A DNA stretch of 64,000 bases, taken from NCBI GenBank assembly GCA_905250075.1, contig CAJNOP010000015.1, forward strand, positions 2,279,493 through 2,343,492, read 5' to 3'. Of the stretch, positions 13,631-25,659 are shown piece after piece; position 1 is the first letter of the stretch; the number at the start of each line of letters is the position of its first letter. The notes under the pieces are model-generated. The model ran no database searches. It saw only the letters and a list, made by a program, of their open reading frames with translations, and was not told the origin of the DNA. The DNA comes from Rotaria sp. Silwood1. Taxonomy: Eukaryota; Rotifera; Eurotatoria; Philodinida; Philodinidae. Both the position numbers and the translations under genes were made by a program.

Positions 13631-15230
13631 ACAGATAATAGATGTACTTGTATCGAAATGATTTTGATAAACTATTCAATAAATAAATCGATATTAAAAA
13701 TTGATTATATAGAATGAAAAGAAAATTCAATACAGTTTAGCAAACTAGATAAAAACTGATTATCATTGCCATCTTGAAAATTATTATAAAATTCTATCAC
13801 ATAAGTATAGATAAACATCATTGTGACCTCGATGTACATTTCAACATATGTAATAGAGATTGTCGGAAAATAGCACAGATCTGAAAAGATAGCAGTACTT
13901 TTAGTAAGTGTTCTCGATTCACACAAGTTATTCTGTAGTCATTAAAACAACTTCCAAAAACAGCAACTAAAAAGAAAGGTTTTGATTCAATCTGCCTAGC
14001 ATAAAGGATATTATTCACAGGTTATTTCTATATTCTCGTTTAATCCTGTAACTCTGGGCACTAAGCCAGTAGCGTTGATATTGAGTAAATCATTAGAATA
14101 GCTTATACAAGTGCTAATTATGACAGCAATATGATTAAATACGACTATAAGGCTTTCGATAATTTTTGAATAAAGAAAGACACATACATGGGCTTCTAGA
14201 ATGGGCAAGTAAGAGCTTTCTCGATTACACGTATAGCGAATATGGCACCTAAGAAGGGGAATTATGCGTAAGATTAATTTAGAACATCTGTTCAACGTTG
14301 TCACAGAATAATGATTGAATATAAATGAGTGCACTTCTTACATACTATTGAGGGCAGAAGAAATTATATATATATACTTCATCTTCGAAGAGAAGAACAG
14401 GTAGTCATTACCATCTTAATACAACACATTTTATCTAAAATGACGAAAGTGGATCAGACTGTCTTTTTGCTCTCAAAATGTTTCATTTTTTCGGTATTAA
14501 AATCAATTCCGTGACGATGCCCGATATCATTGTAAACTTTCATTTTAAAAACACTTCTCGATCAGTGTATTAAATTACATCCGTAATCCTCTAAGAAGTC
14601 AACAAAAACTTGACTATCTATTCAGGAATACTATTGAAATAAACCGTTGCAAGAATATTAGGCATCGCTGCTGAAATGATTTCAAGACAAAAAACTGAAA
14701 CATTTTGTGGTAGATAAGCGTTCTTATCCACATTCATTTTTATGAGTGCTACATATTCGAATACGAGCACTTCGAGTATTTTGTCCAGCTCTACTAGAGA
14801 ACTTAACAAATCCATGGTGTGCAGTAGAATTTGATACTGTAGACATCATTAGATAGAAAAAAGCTTTCTCTACTGGCCTATTCATATCCGTGTTGCAATC
14901 AATACCTTATAGCCACCTTTGAGTGAAGTCATTTCATTATGAAGATGCAGAATGCGCTTCTTGCTACTTTGATCGGAGATATTGAAAACAACAATATAAA
15001 AAATAAACAGATCGGATACAAAATGTTGATAACTGACGTGGGAATTTCCCACTATCTTCTTGATGAAAAAATGAAAAAATCAAACAGACCAATTTGAATC
15101 AAATGTTTATTATTAAAAAAGAAATACTGCAAGACATGTAAAAAGGCTTTTATATCTTACGTTATCAACATTAACTAATGCTTCTTGTAATAAAAAGAGA
15201 ATCTACTTAAAACTCCATTGGCAATACCTT
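13631..15230. other. Intergenic region without recognised gene
   Basis: AATAAA lies at about 13680 just after the propeller gene. No frame with convincing protein composition was found on either strand. Confidence 0.45.
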
Positions 15231-15234
15231 GATT

Positions 15235-15690
15235 CAATTTACTAACGCCGCCAGTCTCTCGCATTCACACAATACCAAAAACCTTTTTTTTGCTATTTGA
15301 TGAGCATTATCAGAACCTGCGCTTTTAATACATGCTCTCAATTCAGCAGCTGTTATTAGCAGTGTCGAATAAGGACTGTAAACTTAAGGTTTTATATTGT
15401 CGAAGGACTATCTAATTTCTTTTTTTTGCATGTCACATCGTGACTTGTTTAAAGAAATCAGAAATTGATTGATTCTTTGGTCAAGTTAAAATTAAAAAGA
15501 AAAGTGCTTTCGAAAGCAAATCTATAAATTCAATATTACGAAAGTCTTCATTTCTTTGTTAGATCATCTCTTTCACGCTCCGTATTATCAAATTTGATTT
15601 GCATAACTTCTTTCTCTTGGTTGTTTTGTGCACGAAGCATGGGTAGTTTTTGCTTCAATGCTTTATAGTTTGTTTTCTAGTGTGAATACT
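15235..15690 (-). pseudogene. Possible relic exons (coiled-coil-like and unknown)
   Basis: On the minus strand, about 15680-15550 reads after an acceptor-like CACACTAG as NYKALKQKLPMLRAQNNQEK then EVMQIKFDNTERERDDLTKK, followed by a stop. The composition is coiled-coil and the ERERDDLTKK end resembles dynein-regulatory-complex/GAS8-type proteins (weak inference). About 15370-15245 reads LLITAAELRACIKSAGSDNA and QIAKKRFLVLCECERLAALV, then a stop. The two pieces do not join in frame with normal splice sites, so they look like remains of one or two genes. A real gene with introns I could not resolve is the alternative. Confidence 0.3.
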
Positions 15691-16752
15691 ACCATCCGAA
15701 TTCATTATTAGGAAAATAGCAAACTGAATATCGAGATGAAATCGATTTTATCCCTTAACGATCGCTCTTCCTCACAACAGAAAAACATTGAGAAAGAACA
15801 TTGAAGTAAACCAGCTATGACATCATGCAACTACCAATCAGTGATATTATTTACATAAATGAATGTCATACGTTTGTCCCCAGCTACAAAAAAATATAAA
15901 TTTTCTCTCAGCCATGTTTTCCCTTCTTGTTTTTTCTGTGTCATCATATTATCTTGCTTGTGGGGAATATCTTTCCTCTAATCAACTTACTGTTTCTTTT
16001 GACGACACAATTAGATAACGCTGTAAGTTGTTCTTTATAAATACTTGATCAGAACTCTTATAGATTCATTCATTGTTATCTTCGACAATCTCGATTTCGA
16101 TAGTCTTCTTCAAGAAAAACACAAACACGACTTTATACAACCCAGGTAGAGTAGTCAAGAATAAATCAATGTCTTTCTCACATCGCTATCATTGTTGTTG
16201 TTAGAAAACTTGTCATGAGATCAAATTTATGCGAAAAAGCGTTCTCGAATAACAGTTTTGTGACCAATAGCAACACTAAACGAAAAATTTCCTTATAAGA
16301 AGTACAGATCATTGTCAAAATCTGGAACCGTCCCATAAGTCTTGTGAGTAGCAGTGTCTAGAGTTTTGAATAATCTTTGATGAAGAATTGAAAGCTCGTT
16401 AATTCAATATTTTCTTTGAAACGTTTAAAAATATCTATCCGTATGTCAGAGTTTAAAAAGAGAAACCTGTTTCAGTTATTCAATAGTGTAATGTCGAACT
16501 TATTAGACACATAATCGTTGTTTTGAACATGCAACTCAAGATGTTGCTTTTCAAAAATATTATTCATCTGCCATAATTCAAACTATAACACGTATTTGAT
16601 GATGACTAGAAGTCATTGGATATTTTTGACAATGATATTCTGTGAATATGATAAAGAAATCATCGAATAGAACCTCCGATCAATAGAACTCCATATTTTC
16701 GTTTCAGACACCTTGGAAAAATAACGACGGAAACCATAATCGAAGTCACAAA
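15691..16752. other. Intergenic region without recognised gene
   Basis: Mixed AT-rich sequence. No gene or clear repeat family is recognised. It contains the presumed promoter of the expansin-like gene at its right end. Confidence 0.4.
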
Positions 16753-17448
16753 ATGGTGAATACTATTTTATATTGGACTTTATTTGGAGTGTTGATTATC
16801 AACTGTGAGTTTATTGAGTTTTCAAGTGCTAATAATCAGTTGAATGGTGGTTTGGTTTCTGGAGTTCATACAACGTATCATGGTGCTCACGAAGCAGGTG
16901 CATGCGAACTTCCAGCATCCAATTATGCCATTAAGTACTCAGTTGCATTGGGAAATATTGAGTCTTTGAAACATTTGAAATTTCGACCAGAATTATGTGG
17001 TCAAGTTCTCACAATTAATTGTGGGAATGGACCGCTGGATGTCGTTGTCATGAACTCAAATTATGGTGGTGGGCTTGATCTTTATGCTTCGACTTGGAAG
17101 AAGCTCACTAACAATATGTCACCTGGAGTAACGTCATGCAGTGTGCAGTTGAGTTCTCGTAACGCTTTCCGATTCAATGGACCACGTTGTTACTACAAAC
17201 CTGATAGTGGTTTCGGCAATGAATATTACCGAAATGTTGGACTTTTCAACACAAATGGACGTATAGTCGTTAAAGCCACTATAGATAACCGCCCTGGGGA
17301 GCATCGAGGAGACAATCCTTTCTTTGCATTCAACTTTGGTCCGATCAGTGTCAACAAACAAGTTGTTTTTACTTTCGAAGATGGAGGCACCCACACAGTT
17401 TATGTGCGCGATTGTCACTATCCAAGAAATAAACAATTTTGGAGTTAA
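16753..17448 (+). CDS. Secreted expansin-like (double-psi beta-barrel) protein
   Basis: Single-exon frame of 231 residues with a hydrophobic signal peptide (MVNTILYWTLFGVLIINC). Residues about 40-135 carry features of a double-psi beta-barrel of the RlpA/expansin/EG45 type: THYH-like TTYHGAHEAGACELP, then the YSVALGN segment, LCGQVLTINCGN, an NSNYGGGLDLYASTW segment where expansins have the catalytic-site-like H-F-D/L-D motif, and a Cys pair near SPGVTSCSVQ. The C-terminal half (RCYYKPDSGFGNEYYRNVGL through YVRDCHYPRN) is beta-rich and could be the second, carbohydrate-binding-like domain. Expansin-type proteins loosen plant or microbial cell-wall polymers without hydrolysis and are rare in animals, mostly explained by transfer. 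Lack of introns fits either recent gain or retrocopying. Substrate is unknown. Confidence 0.72.
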   Translation: MVNTILYWTLFGVLIINCEFIEFSSANNQLNGGLVSGVHTTYHGAHEAGACELPASNYAIKYSVALGNIESLKHLKFRPELCGQVLTINCGNGPLDVVVMNSNYGGGLDLYASTWKKLTNNMSPGVTSCSVQLSSRNAFRFNGPRCYYKPDSGFGNEYYRNVGLFNTNGRIVVKATIDNRPGEHRGDNPFFAFNFGPISVNKQVVFTFEDGGTHTVYVRDCHYPRNKQFWS

Positions 17449-18403
17449 ATGAACAGGATTAGATCCATTTCTGACCAATACCCCTTTTATTTCTAAAATA
17501 AGCATGACATTGAACTTCTATCCTTTCATTAATTTGTACGCAAGTTGTACGTATTCACAAACATAAATTTAAGTTAAAAAAAACCTAAAAGAACACACAA
17601 CGCAACGAATTATTTTTTTCATATTGCAATCATGACATATTAACGAATGGATCACCCTCTTTAAAACGAAACTGAGTATATGAATCAGCTGACGATTATG
17701 AATTATGATCTATCAACGGTGCCTAAATGAGAACATTAATCACTAACAAGTATTTTTTTTCGTGAGTGGAATATCTATCGACAGAATTCATCATTTGAGA
17801 AAGAGAACAAAAGGGGTATTCCAGAAAAAGTGCTTTATGTGGTAAGAGAAGCTCTCTGATTGATTTTTATGGAATCAAAATGTACAACATGCTAGAACTG
17901 CTCAAGCCGATGGCTTCTACTTCTCTGAACTTTTTCTCAATTTCATGAATGTAATTGTTCATGCTCATCAACATATATATCAATGAAAGAAGTGAAGTAC
18001 AGTGGTTCTCTCTTATTTGTTCGTTTCCTAGATCAAATAATCAGACTGTAAAATCTTACATGATGTTTACAAGATCATACGAAAATCATAGAAGATCATG
18101 TACGATTTCGTCTGAAAATCTTTTAGCCTGACTTTCTGATAAAGTCGTACATTAATATTCTTGTATGATCTTGTTATACAATCATGCAAGCAACTGTAAA
18201 AGTGGTTCGATTCTAGTACACAGTACATGTTTTAGTTTTTTCTATTTAAGATAATTATGATATTTTTAAAATTTTTTTTCATTAAATTATTCAAATTCTG
18301 AACGCTTTACCATGGCTGATCATGAAATCTTTTCGGCTTCCAGTTGATCTGATCCTTGTCAGACTTATGTGAATAGTCCTGTCGGCCATCGACAGAAATC
18401 GAC
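17449..18403. other. Intergenic region; small hairpin near 18070-18175
   Basis: No gene is seen. ACAAGATCATAC (about 18070) and GTATGATCTTGT (about 18162) form a short inverted repeat with related copies of ATGTACGAT-like words between, possibly an old MITE relic. Confidence 0.4.
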
Positions 18404-18570
18404 ATGGGTGTGGGTGTTGGTGTGGGTGGGTGTGAGGGGTGTGGGTGTAACTGTTGTGCCCAATGACGCCCGCACCCACACCCACCCACAGCCACACCCA
18501 CTTCCACATCCCACTCCACACCCACATCGACATCCATCTACACCGACAGCCACACCCCACTCCACATCCA
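18404..18570. repeat. Telomere-like palindrome 1
   Basis: G-rich arm of TGTGGG variants (18404-18449), a loop of about 24 bp, then a long C-rich arm of CCCACA variants to 18570. It is the first of 12 such loci in the window. The overlapping open frames rich in Val/Trp/Gly or His/Pro/Thr are by-products of the repeat and not genes. Confidence 0.9.
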
Positions 18571-19254
18571 TACAGCCTGATGAAAACTTGAAAAATAATT
18601 TTGACGACAGTGAAAAAATTAATTTTTTGGGAATCCGGACATGAGGGTGCCTTCGTTGCACGCAATTTATTTTGGTAATGCGTAAGAGTAAACTGAAATC
18701 TAATTATACAAGATGACAGAAAACTCCACGGGCTTTCAGAATATGTAAATCGCTTTAAAAAAATGTATTTATGGTAACGATTTAACTGAAATATGGACTG
18801 CAGCTATTTTTTTCCAGGGGGATAGATACGGTTTGAAAGTTTCAGCAGAAACGAAAGACTTTGGATTTGTTAGAATAGATTCTTTGTGTGTTTTTATGCT
18901 TTTTCTCTCGCAAAGCTCTCTATTTGTGTCTGGGCAGTAAGAGTAAGTGTGACAATCATGATATATAATACTTTTCAGATTAGAAATTCATTTTGGCATC
19001 AGGGCTTTATTTCTCCTATATAAAAAGTCCATCCTCAAAGGGTTAACATAACTTTCACGCTCGATAATCTAGTGGAAATCCTAAATTACTCGAAACATTT
19101 CACACTAATTTTTGGATTTAAAAACATCACTGGCTTGTTCAATGTTGTCCATTTTTGACAGAAGAGAGTCGATATATTTTATACCTCGGGATTCAGTCTG
19201 CTGAGTTCGATCAGACACAAGTAGTTCTTCTGGATATGAGTTCTTTTTTTTTCT
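18571..19254. other. Intergenic region without recognised gene
   Basis: No coding signal or clear repeat was seen. The right end carries a polypyrimidine/CAG acceptor-like site leading into the F-box/LRR relic. Confidence 0.4.
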
Positions 19255-19766
19255 CCAGCTTCCACGTCATCGTCAATTTTTGGACGATCTCTCACCAAGA
19301 CTCGATCATTTGACTGAATTGACTGTTTCTGTGTCGAGAAATGATTCGACGGATGAAGGTAACAATATCTACTATCAATTTGAAGTATTTCTCGATCGGA
19401 CATCTAATCTACATTCTCATTCCTTTCTTATACAACAAATGCTGTTCTCTTCATCGGCCCAATTTTCAACCATGCAAACATTATTTTAATGAAGTCCAAT
19501 ATCATGTGTTAGCGCGTTCTTCATTGGGTCGTCGATGGGAATATCTACAGATTGATGTGAAGAAAACAAGAAACATTATTGATCTTGTGAAAAATATGAA
19601 TTATCTTCGAGAATTGACAGTTCGCTGTGAAATGGACCATAATGATCAACAAATTCCGAAAATTATGGAGAGGAGTATTGCATGGTTACAGAATCGTTTA
19701 CCATCTCAAAATAGAGTTACCCGATATGTCCATAACATTCGTCAAATTCATCTACACGTTCATTGA
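19255..19766 (+). pseudogene. F-box/LRR-family gene relic with frameshift
   Basis: One frame reads LDHLTELTVSVSRNDSTDEG through YQFEVFLDRTSNLHS to a stop at about 19487. From about 19470 a second frame takes over: CKHYFNEVQYHVLARSSLGR, then WEYLQIDVKKTRNIIDLVKN, MNYLRELTVRCE and WLQNRLPS, ending at 19766. Read across the break this is the C-terminal part of an LRR-like repeat protein of the type attached to F-boxes in rotifer genomes (recognition from memory, not search). The frame change near 19470-19490 and the missing F-box mark it as a broken copy. A tiny intron at the switch is less likely because no GT-AG pair fits. Confidence 0.6.
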
Positions 19767-20526
19767 TTGAACAGGCTCGATATTTGTTTATGCTGAATTC
19801 AAATTCAACTACGCCGTTTGCATATTCTTTTTGAACTACTATTATAACATTTCGATATACTTATTAGTAGGGCTGATAACATTCGATGCAAGCAAAATGA
19901 GTAGAATCTACGCGAAAAGTACAGTGATGCTGCCAAAAAAACACGATCCTGCAGAAGAATTTCAGAATATTCTAGGTCTGAGATATAGGCAAACACACAT
20001 GAGCATTCATTTTTACTTTATTGTTTCATCCTACAGAACAGAAGAAGTGAATCGGTTAAAACATACCATGGCCATTCGAAAATTATATCTAGAAGATGAC
20101 GTGATAGTAGGATGAAGTAGATAACGAGAAAATAAATAATATCTGCAAGTGTTGCTATTGATGTGGCAGCCTTTATCAGATGAAATTCTAATAGTCGTTT
20201 AAAGTTATTTTGGCAACATATATATCAGATTTTGAAGCATGAATGGTTTAAGTCAACATCTCAACCACACGCTATTCGATCGATGCTTGTATTGTTTCAT
20301 GAATTCTTTTATACAGATACGTCAGTAATGAAAATATTAGCCGCCATAATAATCGACTTTGTTTCATTATGCATCCCAATAGTTATCATTGTTGGTAAAG
20401 GATATCAATCAGAGGAAAATTCAAGAGTTCCGTGAATCAGTGCTAATCTTTCATGTGCAAGAAAGATAAAAGCAATTGAAAGAATACTTCAAATCGAAAA
20501 TTAATCAATTTAAATTGGTACACTTA
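19767..20526. other. Intergenic region; weak open frames only
   Basis: Open frames at 19831-20115 and 20232-20435 have ATG starts but no recognisable domains. They may be further relics of the neighbouring gene. Nothing else is supported. Confidence 0.35.
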
Positions 20527-21453
20527 CGTAGGTCGTTCAAAAAGTATCCGGATTGATTTTATTATAAAACAATAGAAAGAGCTGCTTTGCGTGTTTTATT
20601 GTCTGTGTGTAGCTTATACACTCCTCTATCCATAGACACCGTAAACTCTTTTGAATGATGCGTAGATGTGAAAATATGGAAATACCTTTGAGACCACTGT
20701 TTACACACTGACAGAAAAGGCGGAATTTCGTGTACCAACCAATGATCAGATTTTTTGCTCAATAAGACTATCGCTCATGTAATAATCACGAAAATACAGT
20801 GGTCGATTACAACGATCAATTCGCTGTTCCCTAGTAGAATTTCGGAATAGAACCGTTGTATAATAGATACATTATCCCAAACGCATGGTATTTCAAAATC
20901 TAAATCACATAAACATAAAAGTTTTTAGAATCTTAATGATCGAAAGTAGTCAAATTGTCCCTGAGTAAATATCAGACATCCTTCTGATTTCAAATATTCA
21001 CTTTACAACATTTTGCCTCATCAATTATGTATGACTAAAGTTGGTGCAAGGAAAAAACACATTACCACACCTACTTCTAACGATGTGTCAATCGCACCTG
21101 ACATAACATTGATATCTATTTATTCACTTTCAGAACGGTGAGCCCATTTAAATATTGTAGTGTGTGGCAGACCACTATCACTGTGAGCTGTGGCCATAAA
21201 CTCATAGATGTTCAATTGAAACTAGCCTGAGGAAAAAACAAAACTTCACTGAGCTCTGTAGTTTTTTTCAGTGTATAAAGAGTGGTCTCAAAGGTATTTC
21301 CATATTTTCATATCTACGCATCATTCAAAAGAGCTTACGGTGTCTATGGATAGAGAAGTGTATAAACTACACACAGACATTAAAACAAACTTAGCAGCTC
21401 TTTCTATTTTTTTTGTAATAAAATCAGTCCGGATACTTTTTGAACGCCCCACG
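20527..21453. mobile_element. Mariner-type non-autonomous element with 185-bp inverted repeats
   Basis: Left arm 20527-20711 and right arm 21270-21453 are inverted copies with few mismatches. Both start CGTRGGKCGTTCAAAAAGTA and continue TCCGGA. A TA dinucleotide lies immediately outside each end (20525-20526 and 21454-21455), the target duplication of the Tc1/mariner superfamily. The interior (20712-21269) has no transposase frame, so it must be mobilised in trans or be dead. Open frames inside the arms are shadows. Confidence 0.88.
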
Positions 21454-22039
21454 TACATCTGACAATGATGAGTTTTATCATGCTCATGAAACAGTGAAAT
21501 TAATCTTTCAAAAAATAAAACGTAGTTATAGATAGAAAACTGCATGACTATACTGTATTTATGTGAGTAAAATATATGTAGACATCTTATTTCTATGAAC
21601 AGTGCATGCAATGTAAGTTTTATAAAGTGTGAAGAAATAGAAGACAGTACTGTGTTCATATCATCTCGATAAATATAGAAGCAATCTGTATTCCATAGAT
21701 CACTGTAACATAGAGTTAAAATATTTTTTTCGAAATTCATATCAGTTTTCACAATATATCAGAAGGAAAGTGTAAGTGTCTTCTGCAAACTCTACAATGA
21801 ACATTCTGCTTTTTAGAAAATGTCTACCGGAGTGGGTATCTCAGAAGCAGCAGATATTCTATATATTATGCTTCTCCATGTAAAGTTGCTATTAGAAACA
21901 CTGACAGATACTTCAAACATACATCTTCTACTATTTCATCGTGCTGATGTTGATTAACTTAATAGAATTGGTCAAATCTACAACAGAAACGAAGGTGTGG
22001 GCGCCATTATATCTTTTTGATTCAAAGCTTCATTATGAA
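21454..22039. other. Intergenic region without recognised gene
   Basis: Only a 143-residue minus-strand frame overlapping the mariner arm is seen. Its composition gives no reason to call it a gene. Confidence 0.4.
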
Positions 22040-22132
22040 TGTGGTTGTGGATGGGGTTGAGTGGGTGTGGGCTAAAGAAATTTTGCACTCATACACCTCC
22101 CCACACCCACCCATCCATCCACACTCCACCCT
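22040..22132. repeat. Telomere-like palindrome 2
   Basis: Degenerate TGTGGG-type arm (22040-22075), a loop of about 20 bp, and a CCCACA-type arm to about 22132. Confidence 0.85.
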
Positions 22133-22790
22133 CAAGAACGTCACTACGCTTGCGATTCATAACGATGATTTTGTGCATTCACGAGCAAGTTGATGTCGTT
22201 GATACTGAACGAGACATATCGAAACATTTTCGAGGATCAAAGACAAAGGTATTAAACTCGTTTAGACTGATTCGCGCAAATGTCATATCGTACAACACAA
22301 ATGCCTTGCCTTTTTCTCGACATCTCAATGATTATAATGATTCAAACTAGCTAGTAGATTTATTTAAAATAGAATAAAAAGAATTTGAGGATTCAATATA
22401 CATGTTAGTATCGAGATATGATGAAAAAAGGTTAGTGGAACAAAAGCAGCGTTCATGCTAGAATTAAAGCTCATTTGTTGAAGATTTTCTTTCTTTGCAT
22501 TGGTTTACTTGCTGTTGTAAGGTTCTAGATCACTATAAGAGAAAGAAAAAATGAGTGATTTAAAAACATAGCATCCATACAGTTCTCTAAGAATTAGTTG
22601 TTGGTATCTAGCTAATGATATCAAATCAACATACCTTTCTGATAGACTAATCTGTTCGTATATTGCTCTATTTCTGATACAGAAGTATTCTACTTTGAGT
22701 TCGACTCAAGATCACACCAAGATCGAAGGTATTCAACAAATCCTCCATTCAATGAGATGCTCCGTTTAAATGAGAAGCCGAGAATTTACA
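22133..22790. other. Intergenic region before tandem array
   Basis: No gene is recognised. The 3' end grades into the first degenerate unit of the 92-bp array. Confidence 0.4.
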
Positions 22791-23965
22791 AGATCTTCAA
22801 TGCCATAAAACAAACGACCAGTTCGAATAAAGGTTCAGTTAGAATATTTGGTTTGCTTCGCGTCAGATATTGAAGGTTCATCAGGTTTTCAGTGAGCATG
22901 AAATAAACAAACAGTTCTTACGAAGGTTCTACTCGGAATCTAACCTCGCTTCGCATCACAGATTGAAGATTCGTCAGATGTTCGAGAATTATGAAACAAG
23001 CGAACCATTCTTACGAAACTTCTATTTGAATATTCAGGTCTCTTAATGTTAAAGATCTAACATTAATCAGGTGTTCAGTGTTCATGAAACAAGCGAAAAG
23101 TTCGTAACAAGCGTCTATTCGAAATTAAATCTCGCTTGATGTTGCAGATGGAAGGTTCATCAGATGCTCATTGATCATGAAACAAACGAACATGTCTTAC
23201 CAACGTTCTATTTTAATACTTAGGTGGCTTGGCGTTAGAGATTGAACATTCATCAAATATTCTGTGAGCATGAGACAAACGAACAGTTCGTAACAAACTA
23301 CTATTCGAAAGTTAACCTCGCTTCACATCTCAGATTGAAGATTTATCAGATGTTCACTGATCACGAAACAAATGAGTAGTTCCTACGAAGCTTCTATTTG
23401 AATATTTAGGTCGCTTCGCGTCAAAGATTGAACGTTCATCAGATGCCCACTGATCATGAGACAAACGGGCAGTTCTTATCAAGCTTCTATTCGAATATTC
23501 AGCTTGCTTCGCATAAGAAATTGAACGCTTATCAGATGTTCACCGATCATGAAACAAATGAACAGTTCGTACCATACTTCGGTTCCAATATTTAGTTCTC
23601 TCCACGTAAGAAATTGAAGGTTCATCCAACGTTCACCGCTTATGAAAAAAACAAAGAGTTCGTAGGAAGACTCTATTCAAATATTTTCCTCGTTTCGTGT
23701 GAGAGATTGACGGCTCATCGGGTATTCATCGATCGTGAAACCAACGCACAGTTCTTATCAAGCTTCTACTCGAATATTTAGCTCGTTTCTCATCACAGAT
23801 TGAAGGTTTATCAGATGTTCACAGATAATGAAACACACATACAGTTGTAAACAAGCTTCTGTTTGAATATTTTGCTCGCTTCAAGTCAGAAATCGTGGAT
23901 TCCTCAGACTTTCATCGATCATGAAACAAACGAGTAACTCTAAACAAGATTGTATTCGGTTATCG
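22791..23965. repeat. Tandem array, about 13 units of roughly 92 bp
   Basis: The word ATCATGAAACAAACGAAC and variants recur at about 22806, 22895, 22989, 23080, 23173, 23264, 23360, 23451, 23544, 23640, 23731, 23823 and 23915, so spacing is 89-96 bp. Each unit also has GATTGAAGGTTCATCAGATG, a CTTCTATTCGAATATT segment and a CTCGCTTCGCRTC segment. Units differ at many positions, so the array is old. No long frame crosses it. Confidence 0.9.
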
Positions 23966-25659
23966 CTGTCTGAATTCATCAACGGTGACCCCTGACGATA
24001 TAAGCTACAGTTGTATGATAGATGATTAGTCTCGACAAGGAGTAGATTCATATATTTTTTTCATGCCGTGCTCAACATCTTGCTTTCTTGATATGACTGA
24101 AAATCACATCAACAAGAAATAGTTCAAACTCAAAGGCATCTGTTCTGTTCGAATTTCGTATGATATGAGACTGAATATACGAAATAACTGATACAGTTCA
24201 TAACCACAAAGCAATTGGATACCTGAGCTCGTCGTACTTACGTTCTGATATTTCCTCTTTCTTGAAGGCTAGGGTCTATATTAAAAAGTAATGTGTTGCT
24301 TAAGTATTTTATGGAAGACTATATCAAAGTTGTTTCCACATTGAGAAAGGATAGGGAATCATAAAAATGTGACTCTCAGAATCAACGAAGATTGTTAGTT
24401 ATTTGAATGCGACAAACAACAAAGACTCCATATGAATATCGCGCTCTTATCAAAGATTGCCTTCAGCGGCTAGCAGATCAAAATATGACACAACAAGTGA
24501 ATCCTCCGTATCACGCTGATATTCAGATATGTTATTCATCCTGAAAAAAACAGGGAACTAGACAACGAGACGAAGTAGCGTATCATAACTGAATTTAAAC
24601 TATGCCCTCATTCGAATACCACACACTGAAGAACAAACTTAAATGACCTATAATTTATTCGTAGATCATTAGATAGTTACATAATTTATAATGAATTGTT
24701 CCATTATTCAAATTCCATGTTTACTTGACATCACTTGTCCGGAACTAGAATTATACTAAGTGATGTGATGGAAAGAGAAATAGTTATAGTAAAATTCTAT
24801 TCAAGTAATCTATTTAGTTCACACCGTATTTGTAAATCAATCATACATCTAACATTACATGAAAGCTGTATTATTGCGGGGAGGGCACAAAATTGTTTTG
24901 CATATATACTTTTCACTCTAAAAGAAATATTTTTGATGCGCGATGTGCTGGGTGGTTGTATGGTTTATGCATAATTTAAAAGAAAGTGTCATTGACATAA
25001 CCAATTCCCTTTACTTAATGTTTTGGCACTGTATCGTAATCAAAGTTCACATGGGAAATGAATGAATTATATTACAGTTCTGGTCAAATACTTTGCTTCC
25101 TTACAATAGAATATCTGCAATGAAGGCTACATTTTGTGATGGTACACCCAGTGACACAATCACATAAAGCGTGTATTCAAGTATTTGGCACACAAATCAT
25201 CTGAGCTCATGCGACACAAAATGCGAGCTAATTATCCAACCACCGGATCGTTCACATGAGCATCCCTTACAAAATATACACTGCGCATGAACTAAAAGCA
25301 CAACACACGTAACGAGAGCAACGATCGCCCAGTAGATGTATGATTTATACCAAGATGCAGTTCAAAAATTCTTTTCATATCCAATCAAAAATAAAAGTTA
25401 TAATCAGATATGAATGATTCGTAGAAATGGCAAGATTTATAGCAAACGTTCATTCCGAGATTTGATTCACTTCGAAGGAAGATTTGAGACTAAAAATCTA
25501 GCTCAATAATTCGACGAAAGAGAACATTATAAACAATACCTGAATTCAATTTTTTGGTAACGGTGAACCATCGATATAAAGGATGTAACGTGATGGAAGA
25601 GTACATGGCTTATGAGCAATGTTAACTATCAAGATTCGATTCATCTATGCTGTTCATCG
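23966..25659. other. Intergenic region without firm gene
   Basis: A 45-codon frame at 24408-24545 (+) reads TPYEYRALIKDCLQRLADQN and looks somewhat protein-like, but has no signal, splice sites or known domain. An open frame at 24735-24974 is not convincing. Nothing else is recognised. Confidence 0.35.

Noticed and set aside
18291..18665. Several long open frames on both strands rich in Gly-Val-Trp or His-Pro-Thr
   Set aside because: They are translations of the telomere-like repeat; the same happens at 26.3-26.8, 46.8-47.1, 57.2-57.5 and 61.9-62.4 kb.
20562..21752. Open frames in the mariner-type arms as genes
   Set aside because: They lie within inverted repeats, are mirrored in both arms and show no transposase motif.
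22791..23965. CRISPR array
   Set aside because: Units of about 92 bp are diverged along their whole length with no constant repeat and unique spacer pattern, and the DNA is eukaryotic.
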